DNA of 64,000 bases from Termitomyces sp. T153 (taxonomy: Eukaryota; Basidiomycota; Agaricomycetes; Agaricales; Lyophyllaceae): positions 930,001-994,000 of the forward strand of contig JACKQL020000017.1 of NCBI GenBank assembly GCA_018296165.2, read 5' to 3'. How positions within the stretch are numbered: position 1 is the stretch's first letter; every line of letters starts with the position of its first letter. Position numbers and translations under genes: made by a program. The notes under the pieces are model-generated. The model was not told the origin of the DNA. It saw nothing but the letters and a program-made list of their open reading frames with translations, and searched no databases. Of the stretch, positions 9,977 through 21,096 are shown piece after piece.

Positions 9977-12900
9977 TCAGAAAAAAATTCCGAAATTTGC
10001 AAACATCATACGTACCTCGGACCCGAGTGACTCCTCCGCAGGCTGGGTCTCGACCAAAGTCAGATCTTGTGTCTTCTGTATAGGATACGTCATCATTACA
10101 TCCCGATCAGCTATCTGCAAACTCTGCGTTTCATTGACAGGAGCCACAGCGACGCCTTTTTTCGGTTTCGGTTTCTTCTCCTTTTGTATAGACGGTCCCA
10201 TACCGAAAAGCGTGGTCTGTCGTACCAAGCTCTTGTCTTTCGTCGAAACTTTGGCAAAAGGTCCTAGAAGCAAACCCCGAGTCAGGGGCCCGTATCCCAG
10301 GAGATTAACAAAAGAAACACACGTTTTGAGTGCATACCAGCCTCAGGCTCGCCGGCACCGACCTTGTCAAAAAAGCTCTCGCTTTTTTGTATCGTCTTTC
10401 CATTCACGTCTGCCTTCCTTGCGAATGGGTTGCGCATCTCTTGACCAGGTTTACGCGCAAAAGGATTGACTTCTTCATATTGACATTAATCACATATCCA
10501 CGATGAGCAGCGACACAAACTAGCTTACTCTGCTTAGACGGAGGTGTTGGGAAGCTGTATTCAGAATCCTCGACCTCGGTCCTCTTGCGTTTTCCATCTG
10601 CAGATGAACAGACCGAAACTGGTATATCTACATCGTCCGTGAAAGAAGACCCATCTATTGAAGGAACCAGCAACGGGGCAACAGAGCTATAGCGTGTTGT
10701 CTCGACCACAGGCGTCGTCACCCTCGTCAACCTCGGCCGCTCGATAGTAGGTGGTGGCCGAACATCGCCGAGTAAATTTGTCCTCGAGTTTGTGCCGGAG
10801 TCATTTGTAGGGAGAAGTTCACGAAGAGGCGGGTCAGGCTTTAACCACCGTCTACGTTTATCTCGTGCAGCAACAAGCCTATCTTCATTCTCCTCCCGAT
10901 CGGCCTTGAGAATCGCGATCTTTTCTCGTAGACCGACCAGGTGGTAAAAGTCGGAAATCTTCATTGCTGAGTCGAACGATGAGATATTATGTAAGAGCTT
11001 AGTGAGCTCAATAGCACGAGGAACATTATCGGCTTTGCAGGCTGCTTGGATGAGGATGATGAACTCCCTGTCCATCGCATGCTCCCGCTTGAGGATGTCG
11101 TCAGTCGTCAATTCCTCATCAAGGGAGTCCAGAGCTATTTGGACAAGAAGCGATTCACGTTCGACGCTACAATTGAGGAGCTATTAGATTGCTTGACGAA
11201 GAGCGATGACTCTTACAGCTCCTCCTTCGGTTCGTTGAGCCGGAAGGGCATCCGTAACGGAAGTTCTTGGATAAGTGGACGCGGGAAACCAGGATGTTCT
11301 TGTCTTCCCTATAGTTGCATCGGTATTGATTCAAAGTTAGTAGTCCATGTGAATACACACCTTGAGAATGAGACACATGAAATTACTCTCGGTAATGCCA
11401 ACCGGCCAGTAGGATTCATCTTTTCCTTGACGTCGTTCAAGTAGATTTGTATCCATGACTCTTGCCCAAGAAGCATGGTGTGGTATCCGAAATTTCGTGA
11501 GGATATGTATATAACCTGCACTGTCATACATTGCAGGAGCCTAGAATGGTCAGTCAGCCTGCAATATTCATACGTCGGAGAGCTAAAGAGCGAACCCCTT
11601 GGTCGGTCAGTCCTATCCACTTGAGTGTATGTCCTTTGGGAAGGGGAAGCGCGTCCCGCTGCTTCACACTGAAGTCCTCGAAATTGATAATTGAATATGA
11701 GAGGTTCTGCGAACCTAAGGACTCAACTGTGAGGTTCCGTTCACTCTCGCGAGGCTGAAGCAAAATCATACCATCTATCGTCGTCGCCCCAGTCCGATGC
11801 ACTACAAAAACCCACTCAGGACCAGCAACCATCGACACAAAGTCTCCACCGAGGCCCAATATTCTCCTCTCTCTCCCCGTCCCGGTCAAGAACGTCAAGT
11901 CTCCCTCCGACGTAGCAACCACGACATTTCCCCACCCCTGCAAATCAAGATCGTCCGAATGCCGTAGACTGCCAGAAGGCCGCGTGCCACCCGCAGCAAT
12001 CCCTAGCACTGACGTTCCAGGACGTTTGAGGACATATGTCCATTCACCCTGGTTGGTCCATGTACCATATGGTTTATACAACAGTTGTGCAGGATGTTCG
12101 TTTTCTGGAGGGCACGCAAAGGCGGCACCACGTTCACCTATGGAGCAAAGTTAGTCACAGGGATAAGAGAGGGATACCCAGACACCTTACCAAGATATCC
12201 CAGATCGTATTTAAAATTATCGTTGAAATGGTATGATTTCCGCGCGGAGCGGTCGAAGAACTCGACATTAATGATTTGATGAGTGTCTTGGTCCGTAACC
12301 TCTATGACACCCAACATGTTGTACGCTGAACATAACCTAAGCTCGGTGACAAGACCACGAGGAAAGTATGACAGACCAAGATATCTCTTCCTATTCTCCA
12401 GTGGGGTAGATCCAGGCTGGAAAGGTGGTTGAGCCTTGGTAATGCTCACTAGAATGTGTTATTCCGTGAGGTGTAATCTAGGCGATTAGCAGTGTAGGCT
12501 CACCCATCTCTTTCACTAAACCATCAGTCTTCCTGATTGATTCAGGATTGTCCTGTAAGCCCCCTCCCAGATCGTCAATTATCCAGTCGTCATCGACATC
12601 GCCGTAGCCAGGCTCAGGGTCAGCACCGTCATCGCCTTGTAACCGAGTACTAGAGCTAGCAGTTTCTGCAATGTCGTCGAAGAGATTACTCTTGGGTCGG
12701 GCTGTGACTGTGGCAGCAGCAGTAGTTGCAATTGACCGCCTGACAGGATCCGGGTAAGTCTCTGATATCGGTTTGTGCCAGCGGCTGAAGCCTCCTTCCG
12801 TGTCCGTCCAAGCTAGCAAGTTGTCTTTAGGTGAAAACGCTAAATGGGTTATAGTAGCTCCTGGCGTTGCCGGCTGGCTACAGCAATTTCAGCTTAAAAC

Positions 12901-14061
12901 ATGTCAAGTAATGTGAGAAGGTGGTTTACCTAGCAATAAGTCGTCTTGATTGTATTGACCATACATGAACCTTGGAACGAGATGCGCATGCGAGATATTC
13001 ACCATTTACCGAGACAGCAAGCGCTGTGATGGGTCCGGAAAGGTCCTTGTCAGAAAAAGAAGTTGACCTAGACCAGTCCGACCGGGATACGGTCACAATT
13101 TCTGAAAAAAAGGCTGTCAGACCATAGAAAGTTATGGACGGCTTTCAGCACGTACCATGAGTTCTGGAAGCAGCATAAAAGTGCTGACCAGATATGTGCC
13201 AAACTGCTGAGCAGTCATGAGCATAGTCTGGTGACCTGTCAAGGCAGCTCGAAAACGAAATCAAAAAGAGATAGGAAGTACATACATGGGATCCGCGATA
13301 GCAGGGATCAGACCGTCAATTGTCGTTTCAATCTGAGGCTCCTCATTAGATAAGTTCCATACAATGATCTTTCCATCCGCGCCAGAGGTTGTCTGTCAGT
13401 TTCATCATAAGGATTATATCTTTATCGATTCAAATGGAACATACCAATAGTGGAGTATTTGGATGCCATGTTACTTTTCGTACACTGCCGATATGTCCTT
13501 TCAGCTGCTTAACTATCTTGATGTCTTCCAAATATACAACTCTGACATCAAAATTCCTATAACACCGTGAATTTGGTTGAGACCGGGAAAATAAGTAGCA
13601 CCGACTCAGAGGCGATGCCCACTCTCTTGCCCTCTGAATCAACCGCTAATGACCGGATGGCCACTCCATTGGCATCCCAGACGTGACCAGTAAGTTCCGA
13701 CTTATGCTTGAAGTACTGCCTGACCGCTGAGTCTTCACTCCCAGATAGCCAGCTATCAACCTGGGCAGTAGCAATAGATGGCATGAATATTATACTCAAA
13801 ATTAAACAACGACCTACCGAGGCTGCCACTGCCGTGATTGATTGGTCTGCCTCAGACGCAGTCATAGGTTCCTGCTCAACACCCTCGCTCATTTTCCATA
13901 TTCGAACGATACAATCTTGCCCTCCCGTATAAGCATGACTGTGCACTCAACTGAGCGGGGTCTTACGCCTGTGAGCAGGAATGGACTTACGTTCCATCCC
14001 TGGAGAACGTCATGCAAGTAGTTCCGGACTCATGAGCTTGATTGGTGACGAGATTGGCCAT
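9977..14061 (-). CDS. CTF4: Ctf4/Mcl1/WDHD1 (AND-1) replisome adaptor
   Basis: Multi-exon gene. Ctf4 is the trimeric hub linking CMG helicase to polymerase alpha-primase and sister-chromatid cohesion in the nucleus. The start at 14061 ([15 protein letters not shown]) ends exon 1 at 13991. A 52-nt intron leads to exon 2 at 13938 and gives [17 protein letters not shown], the first WD40 blade. Further blades follow ([51 protein letters not shown]), then an acidic linker ([10 protein letters not shown]). The SepB/Ctf4 beta-propeller domain follows ([71 protein letters not shown]), then the helical C-terminal part ([40 protein letters not shown]). The tail has NPFARK and [11 protein letters not shown] motifs seen in fungal Mcl1, and a QTTLFG segment. 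The exact 3' end is uncertain: a stop at 9977 is used here, but a donor near 10017 could add a short exon down to about 9820. Confidence 0.93.
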
Positions 14062-14958
14062 GGAGTCAAGAACAGATGACAGCAAGAGCCCTACAACGAC
14101 GCGCTTGGCACGCTTGGGAGAAAACACGCTCGTCACAACTACGGTCACGCGTCTGTGACAGTCCTGTCAGCGTTTGCCCGTGTTCAGCCTGAGGCTGTCC
14201 GGAATTACTTAGCCTCGTTCAAACCTTCAAGCTTCAAGTTTCATCGACATCCCTCTTTCTGCTGGAAGTAGCCTTATGCTTATGATGAACGGCTGATCGC
14301 GACTTCCGATTTGTCTTCGTGGGTAATAAGATTGACCCAAATTTTGTTATTGTTCGATAGGTCTTAAGTTAGCCACCATCTCAATAACAGCAGTCGATTT
14401 AGGGAAAACACTCGCTCATCGATGGTATGCATCATACATAACTCGGGTGATCACTGTTTAGACGCTGTGCTTAGACGGATTGTGCTAGTTGAAACCCAAG
14501 TAACTCGACTTGGGTTCGACCATGCCGCCCCTGAGCTTGCCCCTGGGGTATAAAAAGCTGTTCTACTAAGTACTGGTTGCGTTATACCTGCCGATTGATC
14601 ACGCTTTCCCCAGTGTATTCTCGTAGCCCCTCGAAACCTGGACACTATATTTTTGGCATTTTGTTGTTCTCCCTTACAATATACCACATCGAAAATGTGG
14701 ACGTACAGTCTCATGATTAGTTCTTGGATCCAGACAATCAGATGTGGTTTCCAAGTAGTTGTCACAGGACTATCATCGGCGCTCGATACAACAAAACATG
14801 ATCAACTTTGTTGATATATATCCAAATGCGATGGGCGGATGTATACGTCACTGCTTGCTCTTATGGCAATGGGCGCTCGGTGCATAAATCTCCATCTATT
14901 CTCTCCTTGATCCCTCAGCATCAGGCTCTATGTAACCCCCCCTCGACTATCGACCTAC
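14062..14958. other. Intergenic region, no supported gene
   Basis: CpG-normal DNA between the divergent Ctf4 and membrane-protein genes. A minus-strand open frame at 14451-14765 has no recognisable motif, and its composition gives no support. It should hold both promoters, but no specific element can be assigned. Confidence 0.5.
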
Positions 14959-15527
14959 ATGAATTCGCTTCCCTATCCCCTCTTCCCCCTCATCTGTATC
15001 TCTGCCTGTACATCTACCCTGACTTTAATCTTCTCGACGCTCATCATCAGCGTATCACCAGTCCTGTGGATTCTACCTGCACTTTTTCTATCTACGGTCG
15101 CTTACCACGCCGTGACCATTCTAATCTCAAACTCGGAAACGACTGGATCCCTCCGTCTCTTCTCACTTTCTAATCTCGCTATCTCTTGCGTCCTGACGTG
15201 CCTTTGGGCAGCAGGGTGTGGTGCAACTATTGCAATCACAGTGTTGTTACTCAAAGGGCGACTAAGCAGGATTGTGCCACGGGGAACCTGGAGCATGATT
15301 GTCCCGTGCATTTGCGCTCTGCTGGAATCCATCATCATGGGGTCCATAGTGACGCTGACATGGAAGGAGCGGAAACGGATTCAATACGCAGACAAGTGGA
15401 AATGGAGACCGGGACGTTATTTCCCCTTCTCCGCGCAATGGGGGTATGTTGCTATTTAGTTGTTGTAGACTCCGTTTTTCCTTATACTTAACCGACCCGT
15501 AGAATTGGCCCTCGTCCTGGGAAATAG
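14959..15527 (+). CDS. Small four-pass membrane protein, unknown function
   Basis: Two exons, 14959-15443 and 15503-15527, joined across a 59-nt GT-AG intron, give about 169 residues ending GIGPRPGK. There are four hydrophobic segments, roughly residues 6-28 (LFPLICISACTSTLTLIFST), 31-53 (SVSPVLWILPALFLSTVAYH), 70-95 (LAISCVLTCLWAAGCGATIA) and 112-134 (MIVPCICALLESIIMGSIVT), then a basic tail (WKERKRIQY). The layout recalls MARVEL-type or other small tetraspan proteins, but no diagnostic motif is visible. Without splicing the frame stops 5 codons after the donor. Membrane location is inferred from hydropathy only. Confidence 0.7.
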
Positions 15528-15772
15528 AATGAAAGTTGCCTCTTTAAATGACGATGACGTTCCCTATCCTGATCTTGCTATATATGTAGACCTAACCAGT
15601 CTATGTATACTCTGGGATGCCCCAAGGCACTTGCTACACGGGAAAAAATTATACCCACATCCAACAACGGACACTCAGAACTTCCTAGGGACTGACCAAT
15701 AGCCCGATGCGTTCGCAAAGAACTATAGTACTATTGTACACTATACACAGCTACTTAATCAACAACAAATGT

Positions 15773-18700
15773 TCAATTGTGGACCTGCAGGAGTCCACCA
15801 TCATCGGAATCATCACTATCAGCGTCGCCATTATTTTCTTCCCCCTCTGATTTGACGGTCACCTTGCTATTCTCATCCTCCTTATCAAGTTCCTTAGTAT
15901 CAACCGCCGGTAACTTCGTTTTATCAAGTACTTCCTCTTCCTCGGGTGCACCTGAAGTAAAAGATTCAGCCAGAGAACTTACAGTGGTAATGGCCATATC
16001 GAGAACGGCCTCCACCCTTTTTCTCAATGGTTCGTTGGAACTGGTAACCTCCTGGAAGAAAAATATGTTGAGAAATCATGGAGAGCCAAATTAACAGCAT
16101 GCACACACCAATGTTAGAAGGTTGATCTGGGCATCTGCCTCATCAAGCCGAACGATCAACCATGGGTCGTGGCTTTCCTCGCCTTGTTCGTGATCAGCTT
16201 CATCGGCAGTATCGGGCATGTGGAGCTCCACCTTCCCAAAATGAGCCTCCAGAAACATCACGAGGCGCTGTATACGGAGGAACGGCGAGGCGTTCTCAAC
16301 ATCGGCATGTGGATGCACATGCGAGTGAGAGTGGGAATGTGACTGCGTCGTCACTGAAGCCATGAGAGTAGTTCATCAGAAAGAAGTACAATGGATAGAT
16401 GGAGACCTCAACAGACATTTGACGGATGCGGGGCTCTTGTCAATTCCTGTGATAAGAGCCAACGTGGAGTCTGCAATCATATCGTTGCTGGCGCTTGACT
16501 CCCATTCTAAGGTTAGTTCATGATCATGGGTTTGTTTAACGTCCACACTGCCCATCACCTACCAGATTCAGCTTATGCGTCAGACGAGGAATAACGTCAA
16601 TTCCGGTGACCTCGTGGCTTACCCGCATTGTTGGGACCCCATCCTTATCTAGCCCCTCTTCGACGCTCCCAAACATGCCTTCTAGATGCCATCGGACAAG
16701 GTCCCACCTCACTCCAAGAACAATTTTCTGACGTTGTGTCATTGTGCATGTAGACAGCCCTGCAAAGTCTCTGAGATCGCGAGGATCAAGGAGCGTATAT
16801 GAATAATCCTTGGCGACCAGCAAACCCGATAGAACATCGTTCGCTTGTGGTGGTTTGTCGGCAAGAGTTCCGATTGCCTGACAAGAGACACTGTTATCAA
16901 AACAAACAAACTCAAAGTGGAAACTGGAAAAACTCACCTTGGCTACCCGCTCACCACGGAACGAAAGGTTCAAAGTCTCCAAATTCCGCGGCATGTGAAT
17001 TTTCACGTCTTCATCGCGCTCCTTATATCGTGATGCCATGGCACCGCGGAGACGAGCCATTGCATTTTGTTCACCGTGCACGAGCACCTTTAAATGAGCT
17101 ACGTAGGACAAGTGACCATATTGGAGACCAACAACGAACTTACGACGTGCTGCGCCTTGACGGCCTCAATAAACTCGGAGTTCTGGGAATAATCGACGTG
17201 TGCACTAAACGAGATGTAATCGACCGATATTTTCCGAGAAATCGTATTGCCCTTCAAGCCGATAAAGTCTTCAGGTTCATTCATGATATCCTAAACAATA
17301 ATGGAATGTAAGCTTGTCGTGTTCACACCAGTGCCAATCAAATTGAGGAGGATGAGGACGAGATGTAGGAAGTCAGAAGCTTTAAAGAGGGTGACCAATG
17401 TTGAGAGGGAAACATGATGTCCATTGATCAGGGTATATACAGGAGCGGTGTACGTACGTATATAAAGCGATCCAAAGAATGAATAAAATATCACTCACCC
17501 TTGCCAGTGTGCCCTCGATGGAGTAGCCAGTGATTACGAGGCCATTACGAGAGTCTGGAGCCCAATACTCAAATAATTCTCGACTTGGTCCAGTTTGCAT
17601 GAAGCCAGGACTTGCAAGTACAACACACGGGGGGCCTTCAGCGATTTTCTTCTCCCACCCACGTGTTTGAGGTACATGCGAGATATACCTAGGAGCGCAT
17701 AAGTATTACTCAAGGTGGAGAGTTGAACAGGAACTTACTTGAATACGAAGGGATTGTCACGCTTCGCAAATCTTGTCCGAATGTTGGAGTTCATAGTGTG
17801 GATGTATGTTTGATATACAGCCATACACTTTCGAGCCAAACTTGAAGCATAGTAGATCGGGACGTTGTGGAGATCAGGATGAGCCTTCCAATAATCATCA
17901 AGGACAAGAAGGAGCTCTTGCGCCCGGCCCAAAGCGAATGTGGGCAGAAGAACATGACCCCCTCGTTTGATGATTGCGTGCACGAGGCTTGTAAATCGCT
18001 GTTCCTTCTCTTCTCGGCCTTCTAAACTTTGAACTCCGTATGTGCTTTCTACTATGAGGACGTCGGGGCGTATAGGAGGTAATTCGGCTTTCACGAGATG
18101 TCGGTCCTCCTCGCGCGAGTAGTCGCCTGTGTAAAGTATTTTGAGGCCGGCGATATCAATGAGATACATACATGCTCCTAGAACGTGCCCGGCGTGGTAG
18201 GGGGTGAAAGAGACTCCAGGACATACAGTGATCAATTGATGTGCCGATACTGGAATGATAGAGGCTAAAGACATGGTCATGTCTAACGGTGAGAAAAGAG
18301 CATCCGACGAGGATGACCTGAGAAAATTGAGCGTCTTGTACTCCCATGAAAAATATTTGATATACCCCATCCGAACATAGTCCTGCATCATGAACTTGTG
18401 AACCGCTTTTGTTGGGTGAGTCATGTAGACTTTCCCCTTGCCGTCTCTAAAATTAGTCTAGGTATGGATGTCAATACGCTGCTGCACCAAAGCAGGCTCG
18501 TGATTACCTTCTCAGTGATATATGTGAGAGCTGCGGCATGGTCTAAATGGAAACTGAGGGATATCACTTCCGAGATACAATTCTAAGTAACATAGAGCGT
18601 ACTGTGTTATTAGAATGGCATCGACTGTACTCCAATCTAATTCATCGATGAAAGGCAGGGAGGCCATGCCACTGTATGCTGGATGGACACCGGCATCGCA

Positions 18701-18799
18701 AACTATTGTCCGTCCACGGTATTGCAGGACACAACACGAACGGCCCACTTCTTGCCCAGCGCCAAGTAGGGTAACGCTCAAAGTCGGAGCGTCCGCCAT
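15773..18799 (-). CDS. YSH1: CPSF73/Ysh1 pre-mRNA 3'-end endonuclease
   Basis: Metallo-beta-lactamase/beta-CASP endonuclease that cuts pre-mRNA before polyadenylation, in the nuclear cleavage and polyadenylation factor. Start 18799 ([20 protein letters not shown]). The zinc motif [11 protein letters not shown] is created by splicing: exon 1 ends in CA at about 18602 and the next exon begins TTTCCATTT near 18566. Also present are [95 protein letters not shown] and [17 protein letters not shown], in the family order. An intron of about 215 nt lies near 17290-17510. The C-terminal exons carry a His repeat ([12 protein letters not shown]), then [14 protein letters not shown] and [18 protein letters not shown], matching the CPSF73 C-terminal domain, and an acidic end. 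A separate short gene could be misread at 15773-16363 from MASVTTQ. A GTCTGT-donor intron joins it in frame to SPASVK, so it belongs here. Confidence 0.94.
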
Positions 18800-18967
18800 C
18801 GTTATATATGATAAAAACTTGTTTGAGTGACTCCTCAGGCCTCAGTCTTCAAGCTTTCAAGGACAGAGACCGTAGTGGAAATGAAAACGTGAGTTTGGAT
18901 TAGGTTACATAAGCCAAAAAATATCACTTCTTCACTTTCATTTCTCTCCTTCACCACTCAGTTGATC
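18800..18967. promoter_or_regulatory. Shared 168-bp intergenic region of two divergent genes
   Basis: The YSH1 start (18799, minus) and the start of the small basic protein (18968, plus) are head to head with only 168 bp between them. Both promoters must lie here or overlap the genes. A CT-rich stretch ('cttcactttcatttctctcc') precedes the plus-strand start, as is common at fungal transcription starts. No defined factor site is recognised. Confidence 0.5.
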
Positions 18968-19282
18968 ATGACCAATCCCAAGCGTGTCAAATCTGTCGGA
19001 AAATCATCTAAACAGCATATGACAGCGAAGCACGCCGTTAAGAAGAAAGCAAAGAGTGCTGCTAAATTTCATAACGAGCAGCTTCGCATGATTTTGGACA
19101 ATCGGACCTCGATCTTGTATTCTGTATGTACAGATGGTTTTGCATTCTCTTAAGACCGTATGACTAATGCCATTTTTCCTGTCCATCAGATGAATCAAGT
19201 TCCCCAGAAAACTATCGAATCGCCCTCTGACAGTTTCAAAGTTGACATTCAAGATTTAACTTCGACTTTGGGAAATCTCTAA
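18968..19282 (+). CDS. Small Lys-rich basic protein, unknown
   Basis: Two exons, 18968-19123 and 19190-19282 (66-nt intron GTATGT...CAG), encode 82 residues. The first half is strongly basic (NPKRVKSVGKSSKQHMTAKH, AVKKKAKSAAKFHNEQLR), and the second contains a short acidic end (SFKVDIQDLTSTLGNL). A nuclear or nucleolar role would suit the composition but is not shown. The in-frame TTG at 18962 is not used; ATG at 18968 is the natural start. It is divergent from YSH1. I recognise no family. Confidence 0.6.
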
Positions 19283-21096
19283 GCACGTGGAACTTGTCTG
19301 CCGCAAAACTCGTACCATCGCAACTCATATCTAAAACCTATTTGCGGATAGGCTGTATGATTACTACGTGTGTAATTATCTTAGCTCTTTACAACGATTT
19401 GCGACTGAGATCTCAGATCTCTTCAGATCAAACTTCATTCGTCGAGGAAATCGTCGGGTAATTGTCCAGCAAATCGCTATATCTTGGCTAGGTACGACGA
19501 CATTGATATTCGTCTTCGCGGCGAATTAGAACTAGGACAACGAAAACTTCCATATCCTGTTCCACGCTCATGGTCCCGGATCTCTGCTCGGCTCGTTGAG
19601 GAAGTTTACATTTACTATGTTTGCGGAATTTCCACAGGACCATCCTTTTGTTGCTCAGTGAATTACCCAGTGGATTGATATGCATCTCCCGCTACCGTTC
19701 GATTACTCGCCAGCTGCGAGGGATATCGACCATTGCCGGCCACTGTCCAACCTCATGTACTATTCATACAACAAGAAACAAGGCTGTAACTTTTGGCATC
19801 TTCGTTGCGAAGTATTCATAATGTCATCTGCCGACTGATAACATGGCCGATTGATCGAAGATAGATGGTTCCATTTTGCTTACATTTCGTTTTGCTTGCA
19901 ACGGTCTGGCTGCAAACGTTGGCGTGGATCTTCAAGCACGATAGCAACTATCTCGAGACTAGACTGTTGTGATCAGCAGGAACATGAACACTGCATAGAG
20001 ACTCATGTGATCGGTCTTATGTAGCCATGAACGATATCTCTTCTAGAGTAAGGAATGTCGATCCAGGTAAGTTTCTGTGGTTGCAGAGATACTGCTACGG
20101 TACGCTATGACAACTTGGGTGAAGGATCGGGACAAATGACCCAGATTACTGAAGTGTTCGTGACGATTGCAGGGTGCTCCAAGCTGTACCATACTGAATA
20201 ACCAGCGCAAGACCGCTTGACTTGATATCCAGTTCTCTCAGTCCTGATTGAAGACGCAAAGCCTGATCCGAGAAAGACGTGAGGTTCACCGTTCACGGAA
20301 ATATAAGGTTCAGATCTCCAAGCAAAAGCTATCCTGGTTTCCAGCCATTTCAATATCGATAGATAGGTCCCGAATTTCGCTACTTCTGTCAAGAATTCAT
20401 ACTAGCACGAGCGCAGATGACTCTGGTTTTTAGATACTTTGGAAGTTTCCTGGATGCCTCGGAGGCTACGTAGTCGGACGGTTCCAAAACTCGCTAAATT
20501 TGGTTTTTGCTAATTTCACTTAATCGATTTATAGGTGTACTTCTTACATGCAACAAGAGTTAGCGTAGATAAATATAACAACTGTAACATGATAACAAGC
20601 CCCAGACACCCTGCGAGCGCGGAGTCCGGTCGTTTAAGATACCCTGGACTCCCGTCCCCCTACCTCGGATTCCGGTGCGTGCACCTTGTAATGTCTGACG
20701 CTTCGTTGATCTAAGATACAGGGACGCAAAAAGATGCAGGAAATCCAGGCGACGTAGGAAACTCAAGGTTCAAATTTGGCGGAAGTAGCCTGGAAACGAG
20801 GCGGCACGTGGCGATAAGGTCTGGGGTCAGTGTCGATTCTGACCTCGACGATCAACCCTGTCAATTGCGGATTCCTTGGCTACGAATTTAATATGATCTC
20901 TACGAGTGCTGGGTTGAAACCGCGAAGCCTTGTTCTTGTCGTCTACCAGATATCGGCACTGTTTTGAATGACAGGCTTGTTACTTCGGGGTTCTGACGCA
21001 AGGATTGCAGGAAATTAGTAGTATATATTCTACTACTACTACATCGAAGGACTTCCATCAAGTATCAATCGCGCATTTCCCCTCGAAGCGCTTGTT
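19283..21096. other. 1.8-kb intergenic region, nothing recognised
   Basis: CpG-normal sequence without an open frame above about 95 codons and without protein-like motifs on either strand. No tRNA cloverleaf was found by eye. It is unusually long compared with other spacers in this gene block and could hold an ncRNA or a decayed gene, but nothing positive is visible. Confidence 0.4.

Noticed and set aside
14451..14765. 104-codon minus-strand frame in the spacer next to the Ctf4 gene
   Set aside because: No domain, no splice context and no protein-like pattern. Chance open frame.
16091..16363. Possible separate small gene starting [12 protein letters not shown]
   Set aside because: Its sequence matches the C-terminal domain of CPSF73 and joins in frame to the upstream exons, so it is part of YSH1.
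19004..19252. 82-codon minus-strand frame
   Set aside because: Antisense to the small basic protein and its intron.
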